The notes below the pieces were generated by a model, which was not told the DNA's origin, did not search any database, and saw only the letters and a program-made list of their open reading frames with translations. A stretch of DNA of 47,191 nt from Prauserella flavalba. Its GTDB lineage: Bacteria > Actinomycetota > Actinomycetes > Mycobacteriales > Pseudonocardiaceae. Position 1 is the first letter of the stretch. Every line of letters starts with the position of its first letter. Where the stretch lies: NCBI RefSeq assembly GCF_003202235.1, contig NZ_MASU01000036.1, positions 1-47,191 of the forward strand. The letters run 5' to 3'. Positions 7,616-16,192 of this stretch are shown piece after piece. Position numbers and translations under genes: made by a program.

Positions 7616-8833
7616 GTGAGCCAGGTGCGACCCGAACACTCCGACAACGCGGACACCCCAGCACCGGTGGGGTTCGCGCGAGTCCTGGGCTACTTCCTGC
7701 GACTGGGCACCATCGGGTTCGGCGGGCCGATCGCCACCGTCGGCTACATGCAACGCGACCTCGTCGAACAGCGGAACTGGATGGCCCGCCAAGACTTCCT
7801 CGACGGCGTCGCACTCGGCCAGACCATGCCCGGCCCGCTCGCCGCCCAGGTCGCCATGTGGGTCGGCTACCTGCGCCGCGGCCCTCTCGGCGCGCTCGCC
7901 GTCGCGGTGGCGTTCATTGCCCCGTCGTTCCTGATCGTCGTCACCGTCGGGTTTCTGTACTCCCGCTACGCCGGCCTGCCGGTGGTGCAGGCGCTGTTCT
8001 ACGGCATCGCCCCGGCCGTGATGGCGATCATCACCATCGCCGCGGTGAAACTCGTGCGGCTGACCGACCGCCGCGATTGGCGCCTGTGGGCTATCAGCGC
8101 GCTGGTGTTCGTGCTCACCGCCCTCACCGGGACCGAACCCGTGCTGGTCATCATCGGCGCCGGGCTGCTGATGATCCTGCTCGACGCCCGGCCGCGCCTG
8201 CGCTGGCCGCACCGGCGCGGAAAGGACGGCGAGCAACCGCCCGCACGGGACGACGGCCCGTCCCGGTCTCTCCCATTCGCGTTGCCCTACGGTGCGCTCG
8301 GTGCCGTCGTGGGTGGCGGAACGCTGCTCGCGCTCGGCCTGTTCTTCCTCAAAACCGGTGCCGTCGTGTTCGGCTCGGGCCTGGCCATCGTGCCGTTCCT
8401 GCGCGACGGGGTCGTCAACCAGCACCACTGGCTCACCCAGGCCCAGTTCCTCGACGCCGTCGCGATGGGCCTGATCACCCCCGGACCAGTCGTGATCACC
8501 GCCGGATTCATCGGCTACCTCGTCGCCGGCCTGCCCGGCGCGATCGTCGCCACCGTGGCGATCTTCACCCCGATCTACCTCGGCGTCATCGTCCCCGGAC
8601 CCTGGTTCCTGCGCCACCGCGACAACAAACAGGTCAAAGCCTTCGTCACCGGCGCGACCGCCGCCGCGGCCGGTGCCCTCTGCGGTGCCGTTGTTGTCCT
8701 CACCCGCCAGGCCGTCACCGACTGGACCACCGCCGCCATCGCGATCGTCACCCTCGGCCTGTTGTGGCGCTTCAAAATCGGCGAACCGTACATCGTGGTC
8801 GCCGCAGGAGCGCTGGGAATCCTGCTGCATTGA
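7616..8833 (+). CDS. chrA: Chromate transporter ChrA (long-chain CHR family)
   Basis: 405 residues from GTG 7616. Two homologous CHR domains are visible. The first has RLGTIGFGGPIATVGYMQRD and LDGVALGQTMPGPLAAQVA; the second has LFFLKTGAVVFGSGLAIVPF and LDAVAMGLITPGPVVITAGF. About ten to twelve membrane segments with a hydrophilic linker (residues about 195-220) join them. Long-chain CHR proteins expel chromate from the cytoplasm. A longer upstream frame is rejected because it runs through fetB. The GTG lies 8 nt after the palindrome and has no ribosome-binding site, as expected for leaderless translation in actinobacteria. Confidence 0.92.
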   Translation: MSQVRPEHSDNADTPAPVGFARVLGYFLRLGTIGFGGPIATVGYMQRDLVEQRNWMARQDFLDGVALGQTMPGPLAAQVAMWVGYLRRGPLGALAVAVAFIAPSFLIVVTVGFLYSRYAGLPVVQALFYGIAPAVMAIITIAAVKLVRLTDRRDWRLWAISALVFVLTALTGTEPVLVIIGAGLLMILLDARPRLRWPHRRGKDGEQPPARDDGPSRSLPFALPYGALGAVVGGGTLLALGLFFLKTGAVVFGSGLAIVPFLRDGVVNQHHWLTQAQFLDAVAMGLITPGPVVITAGFIGYLVAGLPGAIVATVAIFTPIYLGVIVPGPWFLRHRDNKQVKAFVTGATAAAAGALCGAVVVLTRQAVTDWTTAAIAIVTLGLLWRFKIGEPYIVVAAGALGILLH

Positions 8834-8887
8834 TTCACCGAGCCGCCACGACCAGCGGCGCCGTGGCATCCACACGAAGGAGGTTGT

Positions 8888-9958
8888 GTGTCTCACTCGG
8901 TTTCGGCGCCCAGGATCGGGCTGCTGTCGCGTGGTGACCGATCATCGGGCCGCCAGTCCGCTTGTGCCGAGGCCAGGCTCGCGCCGCTCGTCACGGCGTT
9001 CGCCGAACGGGACGTGACCGTCGAACCCGTCGTGTACGGGGACGACCAGATCGACGATGTTCGCCGGCAGATGCTCGGCCTGGACGGCGTGCTGGTGTGG
9101 GTCAACCCGCTGCAGGACGGCGCGGACCGCTCCCACCTGGACGCCCTCTTACGCGAGGTGTCCGCCTGCGGGGTCTGGATATCCGCACACCCCGACGTCA
9201 TCATGCGGATGGGCACCAAGGAAGTCCTGTACTCCACCCGCGATCTGGGCTGGGGCACCGACACCGCGCTCTACCGATCCCCGGACGAGTTCGCCCTGCG
9301 CAACCCGCGGCTGGCCGCACACCGTGTCCTGGTGCTCAAACAGGGCCGCGGCACCGGCGGCACCGGCGTCTGGAAAGTCGAACTGACCGACACCTCCACC
9401 CCGGACGCGGTGGTGCGCGTCCAGCACGCCGAAACCCGCGACAGCACCACCGAGCAGATGACCTTGACCGCGTTCCTGCGACACAGCCGCAGCTACTTCA
9501 CCTGGTCCGGCTTCCTCGTGGACCAGCCGTTTCAACAGCGACTGGCCGACGGCATGATCCGCGCCTACTTCGTGCACGGCCAACTGGTCGGATTCCAACA
9601 CCAATGGCCAACCGCCCTGCTCAATGCCGGCCAGATAGTTCGGCCAGACCCACGCGGCATGGAAGACCCGGACACCCCCACGTACCAACCGCTGCGCGAG
9701 TCCCTGGAGACCGAATGGATCCCACGGCTACCGAGCCTGCTCGGCCTCGACACGGCCGCGCTGCCGGTGATCTGGGACGCCGACTTCCTCTACGGCCCCA
9801 AAACCGACACCGGCATCGACACCTACGTTTTGTGTGAGATCAACGTCAGTTGCGTCTGGCCCTACCCCGAACAGGCGGCAGCCACGATCGCTCAAGCCGC
9901 ACTCGACCAAGTTCTGCGCACGATCACCACACGCAGCCGAACCACGCTCACCGAATGA
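8888..9958 (+). CDS. Cj0069-like protein, probable ATP-grasp-type fold
   Basis: 356 residues from GTG 8888, preceded by AAGGAGG. It starts MSHSVSAPRIGLLSRGDRSS and contains VLVWVNPLQDGADRSHLDAL, VWISAHPDVIMRMGTKEVLY and VLKQGRGTGGTGVWKVEL, then FLVDQPFQQRLADGMIRAYF and CEINVSCVWPYPE. The lysine- and glycine-rich loop followed by acidic C-terminal motifs resembles ATP-grasp ligases. I associate it with the Cj0069 family by memory of its N-terminal and central motifs, without a search. It lies 54 nt after chrA in the same orientation, so co-transcription is likely. Substrate unknown. Confidence 0.6.
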   Translation: MSHSVSAPRIGLLSRGDRSSGRQSACAEARLAPLVTAFAERDVTVEPVVYGDDQIDDVRRQMLGLDGVLVWVNPLQDGADRSHLDALLREVSACGVWISAHPDVIMRMGTKEVLYSTRDLGWGTDTALYRSPDEFALRNPRLAAHRVLVLKQGRGTGGTGVWKVELTDTSTPDAVVRVQHAETRDSTTEQMTLTAFLRHSRSYFTWSGFLVDQPFQQRLADGMIRAYFVHGQLVGFQHQWPTALLNAGQIVRPDPRGMEDPDTPTYQPLRESLETEWIPRLPSLLGLDTAALPVIWDADFLYGPKTDTGIDTYVLCEINVSCVWPYPEQAAATIAQAALDQVLRTITTRSRTTLTE

Positions 9959-10038
9959 CGGCTGGCAGACCGACGCCGAGGACACCGGAGGCGGGACACC
10001 TTAGGGGAACAAGCGAAAAGTTGACGAAAACGCCGACA

Positions 10039-10100
10039 CCAGCGCCACCCCCTACGAGCCGCTGACCTGCGGTTTTGCGGTGTCTAGGGGGTGGCGCTGG
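10039..10100. repeat. Perfect 16-bp inverted repeat (62-nt span)
   Basis: CCAGCGCCACCCCCTA (10039-10054) and TAGGGGGTGGCGCTGG (10085-10100) are exact reverse complements separated by 30 nt. The right arm ends 10 nt before the chosen GTG of the HTH gene at 10111. It could be a terminator for the chr cluster, an operator, or an att/IR-like end of a small mobile cassette. Confidence 0.75.
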
Positions 10101-10110
10101 GGGTTCATCT

Positions 10111-10551
10111 GTGGACCTTGGGGGAACTTACTACAACACAAAAACCCAGGTAGAAGCCCTGAAGACCCTGCTCAGGAAGCTTCCAGACCCCACCGAGCCG
10201 GCTCCACCGCCTGTAGTCCGGCCCAAACCACGACGGGCACGCCAGCTCGACGCTGGCCAGGTCCAGGAACTCATCGCCGGATACCAGGCCGGAGCAACCG
10301 TTTACGAACTCGGTGCGCGGTTCGGCATCGAGCGGCGGACAGTCAGCAACATCCTTCGCCGACATCAAGTGCCGATGCGGCGGCGCGGTCTCTCCCCCGA
10401 GCAGGTTGACGACGCCATCCACCTTTACAACCTTGGCTGGTCGTTGGCACGAGTCGGCGGACATCTGGGAGTCGACCACACCACTGTGCTGACCAAACTC
10501 CGCCAGCGCGGCGTCCCCACTCGAGACAGTCACGGCCGACCACGAGCGTGA
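10111..10551 (+). CDS. Orphan protein with two resolvase-type helix-turn-helix motifs
   Basis: 146 residues from GTG 10111 ([20 protein letters not shown]...). After a proline-rich linker, the segment [20 protein letters not shown] continues as [20 protein letters not shown], a Hin/resolvase C-terminal-like HTH. A second copy is [20 protein letters not shown] with [19 protein letters not shown]. No catalytic serine-recombinase domain is present, so it may be a DNA-binding orphan or a remnant of a recombinase. Similar short proteins are scattered through actinomycete genomes (recollection). The inverted repeat immediately upstream may be its operator. Confidence 0.65.
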   Translation: MDLGGTYYNTKTQVEALKTLLRKLPDPTEPAPPPVVRPKPRRARQLDAGQVQELIAGYQAGATVYELGARFGIERRTVSNILRRHQVPMRRRGLSPEQVDDAIHLYNLGWSLARVGGHLGVDHTTVLTKLRQRGVPTRDSHGRPRA

Positions 10552-10728
10552 ACGTCACCGAGGCGGTCGCGCAGAGGCAAGGTCGTCGTCAGCCTGGGTA
10601 TCGCGGAGGCTGCTGGCACGCGCTTGGCGACGACCAGGTGGTCGGCCGTCGAGAGGTTTCCCGACAGCCCGATGGACGGCCATTCCTGAGCATCGACGTC
10701 TGGTACGACGACGCGTTCTGCCGCCTGC

Positions 10729-11315
10729 CGGGCTGGTGGCCGCGATCGGCGCGACCCTGCCCGGCGCGTCCTGGCAACGCTGCCGCACGCATTACACGGT
10801 GAACCTGATGTCGGTGTGCCCCAAGGCATCCTGGCCATGGGTGCGGACTCTGCTGCACTCGGTGTTCGACCAAGCCGACGCCGAATCCGTTGCCGCTCAG
10901 TACGACCGGACGCTCGACGCGTTGAGCCACAAGCTACCGAAGGTGGCCGAGCACCTGGACGCGGCCCGCGCGGACCTGCTGGCGTTCACCGCTTTCCCCA
11001 AGCAGATCTGGCGTCAGATCTGGAGCAATAACCCGCAGGAGGGGCTGAACAAGGAGATCCGCAGGCGCACCGACGTGGTCGGCATCTTCCCCGACCGCCA
11101 AGCCATCATCCGGCTCGTCGGCGCGGTCCTGGCCGAACAACACGACGAATGGATCGAAGGCCGCCGCTACCTCGGCCTGGACGTCCTGACCCGCTGCCGC
11201 ACCACCACCCAGCCCACCAACCCCGAGGAGGACACCACCCCAGCAGCCCTCACCGCATAACCCGACCACGGATTACGCGGTGACCTTCGATACACCACGT
11301 CTCTGGACTTGACCC
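10729..11315 (+). pseudogene. IS256-family transposase, 5'-truncated remnant with right end
   Basis: From about 10729 the frame reads AGLVAAIGATLPGASWQRCR then THYTVNLM, and later PKQIWRQIWSNNPQEGLNKE followed by IRRRTDVVGIFPDR. These are the C-terminal blocks of IS256 transposases, including the catalytic Glu region, to a TAA at 11258-11260. The N-terminal domain and both catalytic Asp residues are missing. After the stop, the sequence CGATACACCACGTCTCTGGA (about 11288) resembles a typical right end of actinobacterial IS256 elements. Sequence 10552-10728 upstream shows no transposase homology; I see no gene there. Confidence 0.75.
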
Positions 11316-11318
11316 GGT

Positions 11319-11552
11319 GCCGATCGGGTCAACGACGCCTGCCGGCGGGCGTTGGAGGCCGAGGCGGTCAACGTCGGGCTGATCGATCGCATGCTCGAAC
11401 GGGGCCTGACCGATACGCCACCACAAGTCGGCCAACCGGGCAGGGCGAACCGGTTCATCAGCGACACCACCGCCATCACCGACCTCACCACCCGCATGGA
11501 CACCGCCGCCCGCCACATCACCATCCCCACCCTGCTCATCCGGGGACGCTTC
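11319..11552 (+). pseudogene. Probable IS21-type IstA C-terminal remnant
   Basis: The frame reads DRVNDACRRALEAEAVNVGL then IDRMLERGLTD and GRANRFISDTTAITDL. The first part parallels the intact IstA in this window near 41670-41760 (RLDAACAKATAVGD, then VKGLLAAGLE) and the C-terminal tail of other Mu-type IstA transposases. It begins directly after the IS256 right end and lacks any start, so it is a fragment. The family call is moderate at best. Confidence 0.4.
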
Positions 11553-11554
11553 AG

Positions 11555-11587
11555 GTCCCGGCGGGGCCAAGGGTGTGCCGCCGGGAC
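11555..11587. terminator. Perfect 10-bp stem hairpin
   Basis: GTCCCGGCGG (11555-11564) pairs exactly with CCGCCGGGAC (11578-11587) around a 13-nt loop. It lies about 140 nt beyond the stop of the leftward MMPL gene and just after the IstA remnant, so it may terminate either. Confidence 0.4.
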
Positions 11588-11724
11588 AGCGCCTGCACCG
11601 TTGCTGTTCCGGACTTTGTTCCGGTGGCGTTGCGCCGCTGTCGGACTGCCCGTCCGCGGCTTTCGCGAGGGGAACGCCGACCTGTCCGGCGGCGGCTGTT
11701 CGGGTGGGTGGGTTCGCTACCGTT

Positions 11725-14097
11725 TCACGGACGGTCGTCGCGGGGTGCGGTGATCATCGTGGCTGCCGCTGGCTGGTCACGGCTCTGGGTGCGCAGAGCC
11801 TCGTGCAGACGGTCGCCTTCGATGTCGAGGTTGGGCAGGACGCGGGAGAGCCACCGGGGCAGCCACCAGGCGCGGTCGCCGAAGAGGGCCATGACGGCGG
11901 GGACGAGCGTCATCCGGACGACGAACGCGTCGATGAGGATACCGACGGTGAGGGCGAACCCGATCTGGGCGATCATCGGTTCGGGGCTGAACACGAACCC
12001 GGCGAACACGGCGGACATGATCACCGCGGCGGCCACGACCACGCGGCTGGCCTGTTCGAAACCGTGCACGACCGCGTCGCGGCCGTGGTCGTGGTGGAGG
12101 GTGGCCTCGCGCATGGAGGAGACGAGGAACATCTCGTAGTCCATGGCCAGCCCGTACAGCACGCCCGCGACGATGATCGGCAGCATGCTCAGCACGGGAG
12201 AGGTCGCGTCCATCCCCAGGGCCTGCTGCAGCCAGCCCCACTGGAACACCGCGGTCGTCGCACCGAGCGCGGCGCCGATGCTGAGCAGGAAACCGAGGGT
12301 GGCCTTGACCGGCACGAGGATCGACCGGAACACCAGCAGCAGCACGATCAGCGAGAGCGCGAGCACGACCGCCACATAGATAGGCAGCACGTCGGCGAGC
12401 CGGTCGGACACGTCGATACCCAGCGCGGAGAACCCGGTGACCCCCACAGTGATCCCATCGGTGACGCCATCGTGGGCGGCCAGTCGCGCGGTCTGGTCGC
12501 GTAGGGTCCGGACGAGGGTGGCGGTGGCCTCGTCGGTGGGGCCGGTGGCGGGGATGACGGACAGGATCGCGGTCGTGCCGGCGTCGTTGAGCGCGCCGAG
12601 GTTCACCGCGGCCACCCCGTGCGTCGCAGAGAGGTCCTGGTAGAGGCCGGCGAGCCGCTCGGGTGGGATCGCGGTGTCGTCGGTGCTGGTGACCGCGAGG
12701 ATCAGCGGGCCGTTGTAGCCGTCACCGAACGCGCGGGCCACGGTGTCGTAGCTGTCGCGTTGCGGCGTGCCGGTGTCGTAGCTGGAACCCGCGGGCAGGC
12801 CGAGGTTCATGGCCAGGGCTGGTATGGCCAGCACGGCGGCGACCGCGATGGCCGCGGCCCCGCCCACGATCGGCCTGCGGGTCAGCGTGGTGGCCCAGGC
12901 GTGGGCCACCGGGTGGCGGGTCCGCTTTCCGGTCCGCCGCTCGGCGCTGCGCCGGGCCGCCGGCGAGCAGATCCGTTCCCCGACCAGACCGAGCAGCGCG
13001 GGCAGTGCGGTCAGCGCGGCGAGCACAGCGATCGCGACGGTGGCGGCGGCGACCAGCGCCATCGTGGTGAGGATCTGGATGTTCACCACGAGCAGACCGA
13101 CCAGCGCGATAATGACCGTGCTGCCGGCGAAGAACACCGCGTTACCCGCGGTGCCCATCGCCCGGCCGGCCGCCTCGTGCGCGGTCAGGCCCTGGTCCAG
13201 GACCAGCCGCCGCTGCCGGTTGACGATGAACAACGCGTAGTCGATCCCGACCGCGAGACCGAGCATCAGCGCCAGCACCACCGTCACCGAGTGCATCGAG
13301 AACACCGCGGACAGGGCGAACGCGCCACCGACCCCGACCCCCACCCCCAGCAACGCGGTCACCAGCGGAAGCCCGGCCGCGATCACGGAGCCGAGGGTCA
13401 GCAGCAACACCAAGGCCGCCACCACCACGCCCACGAACTCACCGACCCCCAGCACGTCCGGCACCTGCAGCATGACCGACGACGGCAACACCTCGATGTG
13501 CGCACCGGCGACCGCGTCCTCGGCGACGCCCACGACCCGGTCGACCGTGCCCGCCGGCAATTCGAAGGTCTGCCGGTCGAACTGGAACTGAACCAACGCG
13601 ACGCTACGATCGGCCGACACGACCACCCCGGGAACGGGCCGGCCGTCCATCACCAGCGGTACCGGCGCGCCCGGCGGTGGTGCGCTCGCCGACCGCACCC
13701 GCTCGATCGCGCCGGCCGCACGCAGCAGCGGGCTGTCCGCACCTTTCGCGGCCTCCTCGGCCAGCATCCGCCGGGCGTCCACGACATGGTCGGCGCCATA
13801 GATCCCGTCGACCGCGGCCAGCACCGCCGCCCGGTTGCCCCCCTCGTCGACGCGCTGCCCGTCCTCGGCGGCGAACGCGATCACACCCTGCCCACCCGAG
13901 GCCGCCGGCAGCGACCTCGCCAGCTGGTCGATGGTCTCCTGCGCCGGAGTCCCGTCGATCCGGATCTCGTTGGTCAGCCGCACAGGCTGCACCACCAGCG
14001 CGACCGCGATCACCGCCAGCAGCAACAACCACGCGCCCAGCACCCGCCACGGCCGGCCGAAGGCGAACCGTCCCACCCGATACAGCAACGTCGACAC
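11725..14097 (-). CDS. MMPL-family (RND-type) transporter
   Basis: About 790 residues from GTG 14097, with GGGGAG 5 nt upstream; the frame continues 57 codons further up but those overlap the operator. It begins VSTLLYRVGRFAFGRPWRVL followed by a hydrophobic segment. Two repeats each hold one large exported loop and a bundle of about five or six membrane segments, with MMPL motifs GLAVGIDYALFIVNRQR and GVLYGLAMDYEMFLVSSMRE. These proteins export lipids or drugs. It diverges from a TetR gene across a perfect palindrome, the usual arrangement for a ligand-induced exporter. The stop is at 11725. Confidence 0.88.
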   Translation of the reverse strand: MSTLLYRVGRFAFGRPWRVLGAWLLLLAVIAVALVVQPVRLTNEIRIDGTPAQETIDQLARSLPAASGGQGVIAFAAEDGQRVDEGGNRAAVLAAVDGIYGADHVVDARRMLAEEAAKGADSPLLRAAGAIERVRSASAPPPGAPVPLVMDGRPVPGVVVSADRSVALVQFQFDRQTFELPAGTVDRVVGVAEDAVAGAHIEVLPSSVMLQVPDVLGVGEFVGVVVAALVLLLTLGSVIAAGLPLVTALLGVGVGVGGAFALSAVFSMHSVTVVLALMLGLAVGIDYALFIVNRQRRLVLDQGLTAHEAAGRAMGTAGNAVFFAGSTVIIALVGLLVVNIQILTTMALVAAATVAIAVLAALTALPALLGLVGERICSPAARRSAERRTGKRTRHPVAHAWATTLTRRPIVGGAAAIAVAAVLAIPALAMNLGLPAGSSYDTGTPQRDSYDTVARAFGDGYNGPLILAVTSTDDTAIPPERLAGLYQDLSATHGVAAVNLGALNDAGTTAILSVIPATGPTDEATATLVRTLRDQTARLAAHDGVTDGITVGVTGFSALGIDVSDRLADVLPIYVAVVLALSLIVLLLVFRSILVPVKATLGFLLSIGAALGATTAVFQWGWLQQALGMDATSPVLSMLPIIVAGVLYGLAMDYEMFLVSSMREATLHHDHGRDAVVHGFEQASRVVVAAAVIMSAVFAGFVFSPEPMIAQIGFALTVGILIDAFVVRMTLVPAVMALFGDRAWWLPRWLSRVLPNLDIEGDRLHEALRTQSRDQPAAATMITAPRDDRP

Positions 14098-14116
14098 GTA
14101 CACTCCCCGGCAACAA

Positions 14117-14153
14117 GTGATAGCGAACTCTCGAACCGAGAGTAAGCTATCAC
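14117..14153. promoter_or_regulatory. 37-bp two-part palindromic operator between MMPL and TetR genes
   Basis: GTGATAGC-N2-ACTCTCG-N3-CGAGAGT-N2-GCTATCAC: both nested arm pairs are exact. It starts 20 nt upstream of the MMPL GTG and lies about 50 nt before the TetR ATG. This is the expected place for the TetR protein at 14202 to repress both genes. Confidence 0.8.
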
Positions 14154-14201
14154 CCATAGGGTGGCGGGTGCGCCCAGGAACCGGGAGGACGATGCGGCGA
14201 T

Positions 14202-14801
14202 ATGGCCTCACAGTCGATGTCGTCACGGTCGCTGTCGTCACGCGCGGACGCGCTGTCCAACATCGCACGAATCCTCGACGCCGCGCGCCGGGTATTCGCC
14301 ACCGGCGACGGCACCGGGCCCCTCACCCACATCGCGCGCGAGGCCGGTGTGGGCATCGCGACCCTCTACCGGCACTTCCCCAACCGGGAATCCCTCGCCT
14401 GCGCCGTGTACGACCAGATCTTCGCCACCGAGATCGAACCCGCACTCGCCACCTTCGCCGACACCGGCGCATCCCGGCAGGCCCTGCTTGACGTCGCCGA
14501 ACGAATCAGCGACCTCATCCTGCGAGAACCCGGCCTGGTCGCGGCGATCGGGCAGCTCACGGAGGTCACCGGCGAACTGCTCCGCCGCAGCATGCAGACC
14601 TTCACCCCCATCCTGCGCGCCGCCCAGCAAGCAGGCAACATCCGCCCCGACATCACCCCCGAAGACATCCCCGTGCTGCTCGCCCTCGCCACCACCGCCT
14701 TCAGCACCACCAACCTCGACCGTCGTACCCGCCGCCGCTACCTGAGCCTGCTGCTCGACGCGCTCAACCCGTCGCGGTCCACCCCGATGCCGCCACGCTG
14801 A
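14202..14801 (+). CDS. TetR/AcrR-family regulator of the MMPL exporter
   Basis: 199 residues. The N-terminal HTH is clear: IARILDAARRVFATGDGTGP, LTHIAREAGVGIATLYRHFP and NRESLACAVYDQIF. The C-terminal ligand domain includes REPGLVAAIGQLTEVTGELL and PILRAAQQAGNIRPDITPED. The ATG at 14202 has GGGAGG 13 nt upstream, so a start a few codons later (14217) is possible. It diverges from the MMPL gene; local repression of the exporter is the simplest reading. Confidence 0.85.
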   Translation: MASQSMSSRSLSSRADALSNIARILDAARRVFATGDGTGPLTHIAREAGVGIATLYRHFPNRESLACAVYDQIFATEIEPALATFADTGASRQALLDVAERISDLILREPGLVAAIGQLTEVTGELLRRSMQTFTPILRAAQQAGNIRPDITPEDIPVLLALATTAFSTTNLDRRTRRRYLSLLLDALNPSRSTPMPPR

Positions 14802-14831
14802 ACGTCTCGATCAACAGTACGGAGTCGCGTC

Positions 14832-15590
14832 ATGCCCACCCCGCGGGTTGGTCTCGCCCTGGGCGGCGGTGCCGCACTGGGCGCCGCCCACATTGGTGTC
14901 CTGCATGCACTCGCCGAGCGGGGCATCGAACCGCGGATCGTCACGGGCACGAGCGCCGGAGCGCTCGTCGGCGCGGCGTTCGCGGCCGGGTTGCCGCTGG
15001 ATCTCATCGAGGAGCGGGTCCGCGTGGCGGGCTGGGCGACCTTCGGCAAGTTCACCCTCACGCCACGCCTGGCCCTGCTCGACAGCTCCGTCCTGTCGGT
15101 CTCCGTCGGTGTGCTCGGCCCAGAGCCGAGGATCGAGCATTTGCCACGTCGGTTCGGCGCGGTAGCCACCGACCTGCGCACACGGTCGGCCGTCGTGCTC
15201 ACCAACGGCCCCCTCGACCTGGCGCTGCGCGCGAGCATCGCCGTCCCCGGACTGTTCCCCCCGGTCTCCTGGAACGGTCGTCTCCTGGTCGACGGCGCGC
15301 TCGCGGACAACCTGCCCATCACACCCGCCCGAGATCTCGGCGCGGACCTCGTCATCGCCGTGCGGCTACGCCCAGGCTGGCAGTGGCCCGGCACCGGCCG
15401 CGTCACCGCCGCGACCGTCGCCGCTGCACGCGACGACACGGGGATCCTGGTCGTCGAACCCGACCTGCGACGATATTCCCCATGGTCACGAACGGACGTT
15501 CCCCACATCATCGACGCGGGACGACGCGCCGCCGATACCGCGCTGGCCCGGTTCGCCTGGGAGATCGGTGACCAGGACCAGGCATCCTGA
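14832..15590 (+). CDS. Patatin-like phospholipase (RssA-like)
   Basis: 252 residues, ATG 14832 with GGAG 7 nt upstream. Oxyanion loop GGGAALGAAHIGVLHAL (from residue 11), nucleophile elbow GTSAG (Ser41) and catalytic Asp in LLVDGALADNLP (Asp154) are all present, so a Ser-Asp dyad acyl hydrolase is expected. No signal peptide is seen; it is probably cytoplasmic or membrane-associated. It follows the TetR gene by 30 nt on the same strand and may be co-transcribed, but its tie to the MMPL exporter is unclear. Substrate unknown. Confidence 0.85.
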   Translation: MPTPRVGLALGGGAALGAAHIGVLHALAERGIEPRIVTGTSAGALVGAAFAAGLPLDLIEERVRVAGWATFGKFTLTPRLALLDSSVLSVSVGVLGPEPRIEHLPRRFGAVATDLRTRSAVVLTNGPLDLALRASIAVPGLFPPVSWNGRLLVDGALADNLPITPARDLGADLVIAVRLRPGWQWPGTGRVTAATVAAARDDTGILVVEPDLRRYSPWSRTDVPHIIDAGRRAADTALARFAWEIGDQDQAS

Positions 15591-15691
15591 GACCGGTTCG
15601 AGGCGAGTTCGTGCCGGCGGAACCGACGGACCAGATCACCGAACCCATCAAGATCATCGGTCGTCCGCCGGCCGCGGTGTCCGCGCGGCTT

Positions 15692-16192
15692 TCAGTGGTG
15701 GTGTTCGCGGTCGTGTGGTTGGTGGTGGGTGAACATGGCCTGCACCTCGGTGTCGGCGCCGTGGGGGGCGAAGTGGTTGTGGTCGACGGTGAGGAACAGG
15801 GCTTCGGCGGTGAACCGGGTGAGGCCGTCGGGGCCGGTGCCGGTGGCTTCCAGGTGCAGTCGCCGGCCATGGCGGTGCTGCAGGCGTGCGGTGATGCGGT
15901 GTGGCTGGCCGAGCGGCACCGGTGCGAGGTAGTTGACGGTCAAGGTGCGGGTGACGGCGACTTCTTCCACGAGGTAGAGGACGAACCCGAACAGGTCGTC
16001 GCAGGCCGCCGAGATCGCGCCGCCGTGTGCCAAGCCGGGGGCGCCGCGGTGCCGCGGGTCGAAGGTGATGTCGGTGACCACGGTGTCCCCGTCGCGGTGG
16101 ACGTCCAGGTGCAGACCGGCCGGGTTGTCCGGTCCGCACCCCAGGCACTGAGGGTGGTGCGGTGGCAGCGAGATGGGCATGGGGTCAGCCAT
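15692..16192 (-). CDS. PaaI-type hotdog thioesterase
   Basis: About 166 residues from ATG 16192 (MADPMPISLPPHHPQCLGCG...). Motifs: CLGCGPDNPAGLHLDVHRDG, GAPGLAHGGAISAACDDLFG (catalytic-type HGG segment) and VTRTLTVNYLAPVPLG. This resembles cytosolic acyl-CoA thioesterases of the PaaI group, with a short His-rich tail. Its start overlaps the end of the upstream TetR gene by 8 nt, so the pair forms an operon; a longer frame upstream is inside that TetR gene. Confidence 0.8.
   Translation of the reverse strand: MADPMPISLPPHHPQCLGCGPDNPAGLHLDVHRDGDTVVTDITFDPRHRGAPGLAHGGAISAACDDLFGFVLYLVEEVAVTRTLTVNYLAPVPLGQPHRITARLQHRHGRRLHLEATGTGPDGLTRFTAEALFLTVDHNHFAPHGADTEVQAMFTHHQPHDREHHH

Noticed and set aside
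7580-8896. 438-codon minus-strand frame opposite chrA
   Set aside because: Low-complexity Gly/Asp/His-rich translation mirroring ChrA codons; no start context or domain.
12619-14145. 508-codon plus-strand frame opposite the MMPL gene
   Set aside because: Arg/Gly/His-rich shadow; the MMPL frame has clear transmembrane and family motifs.
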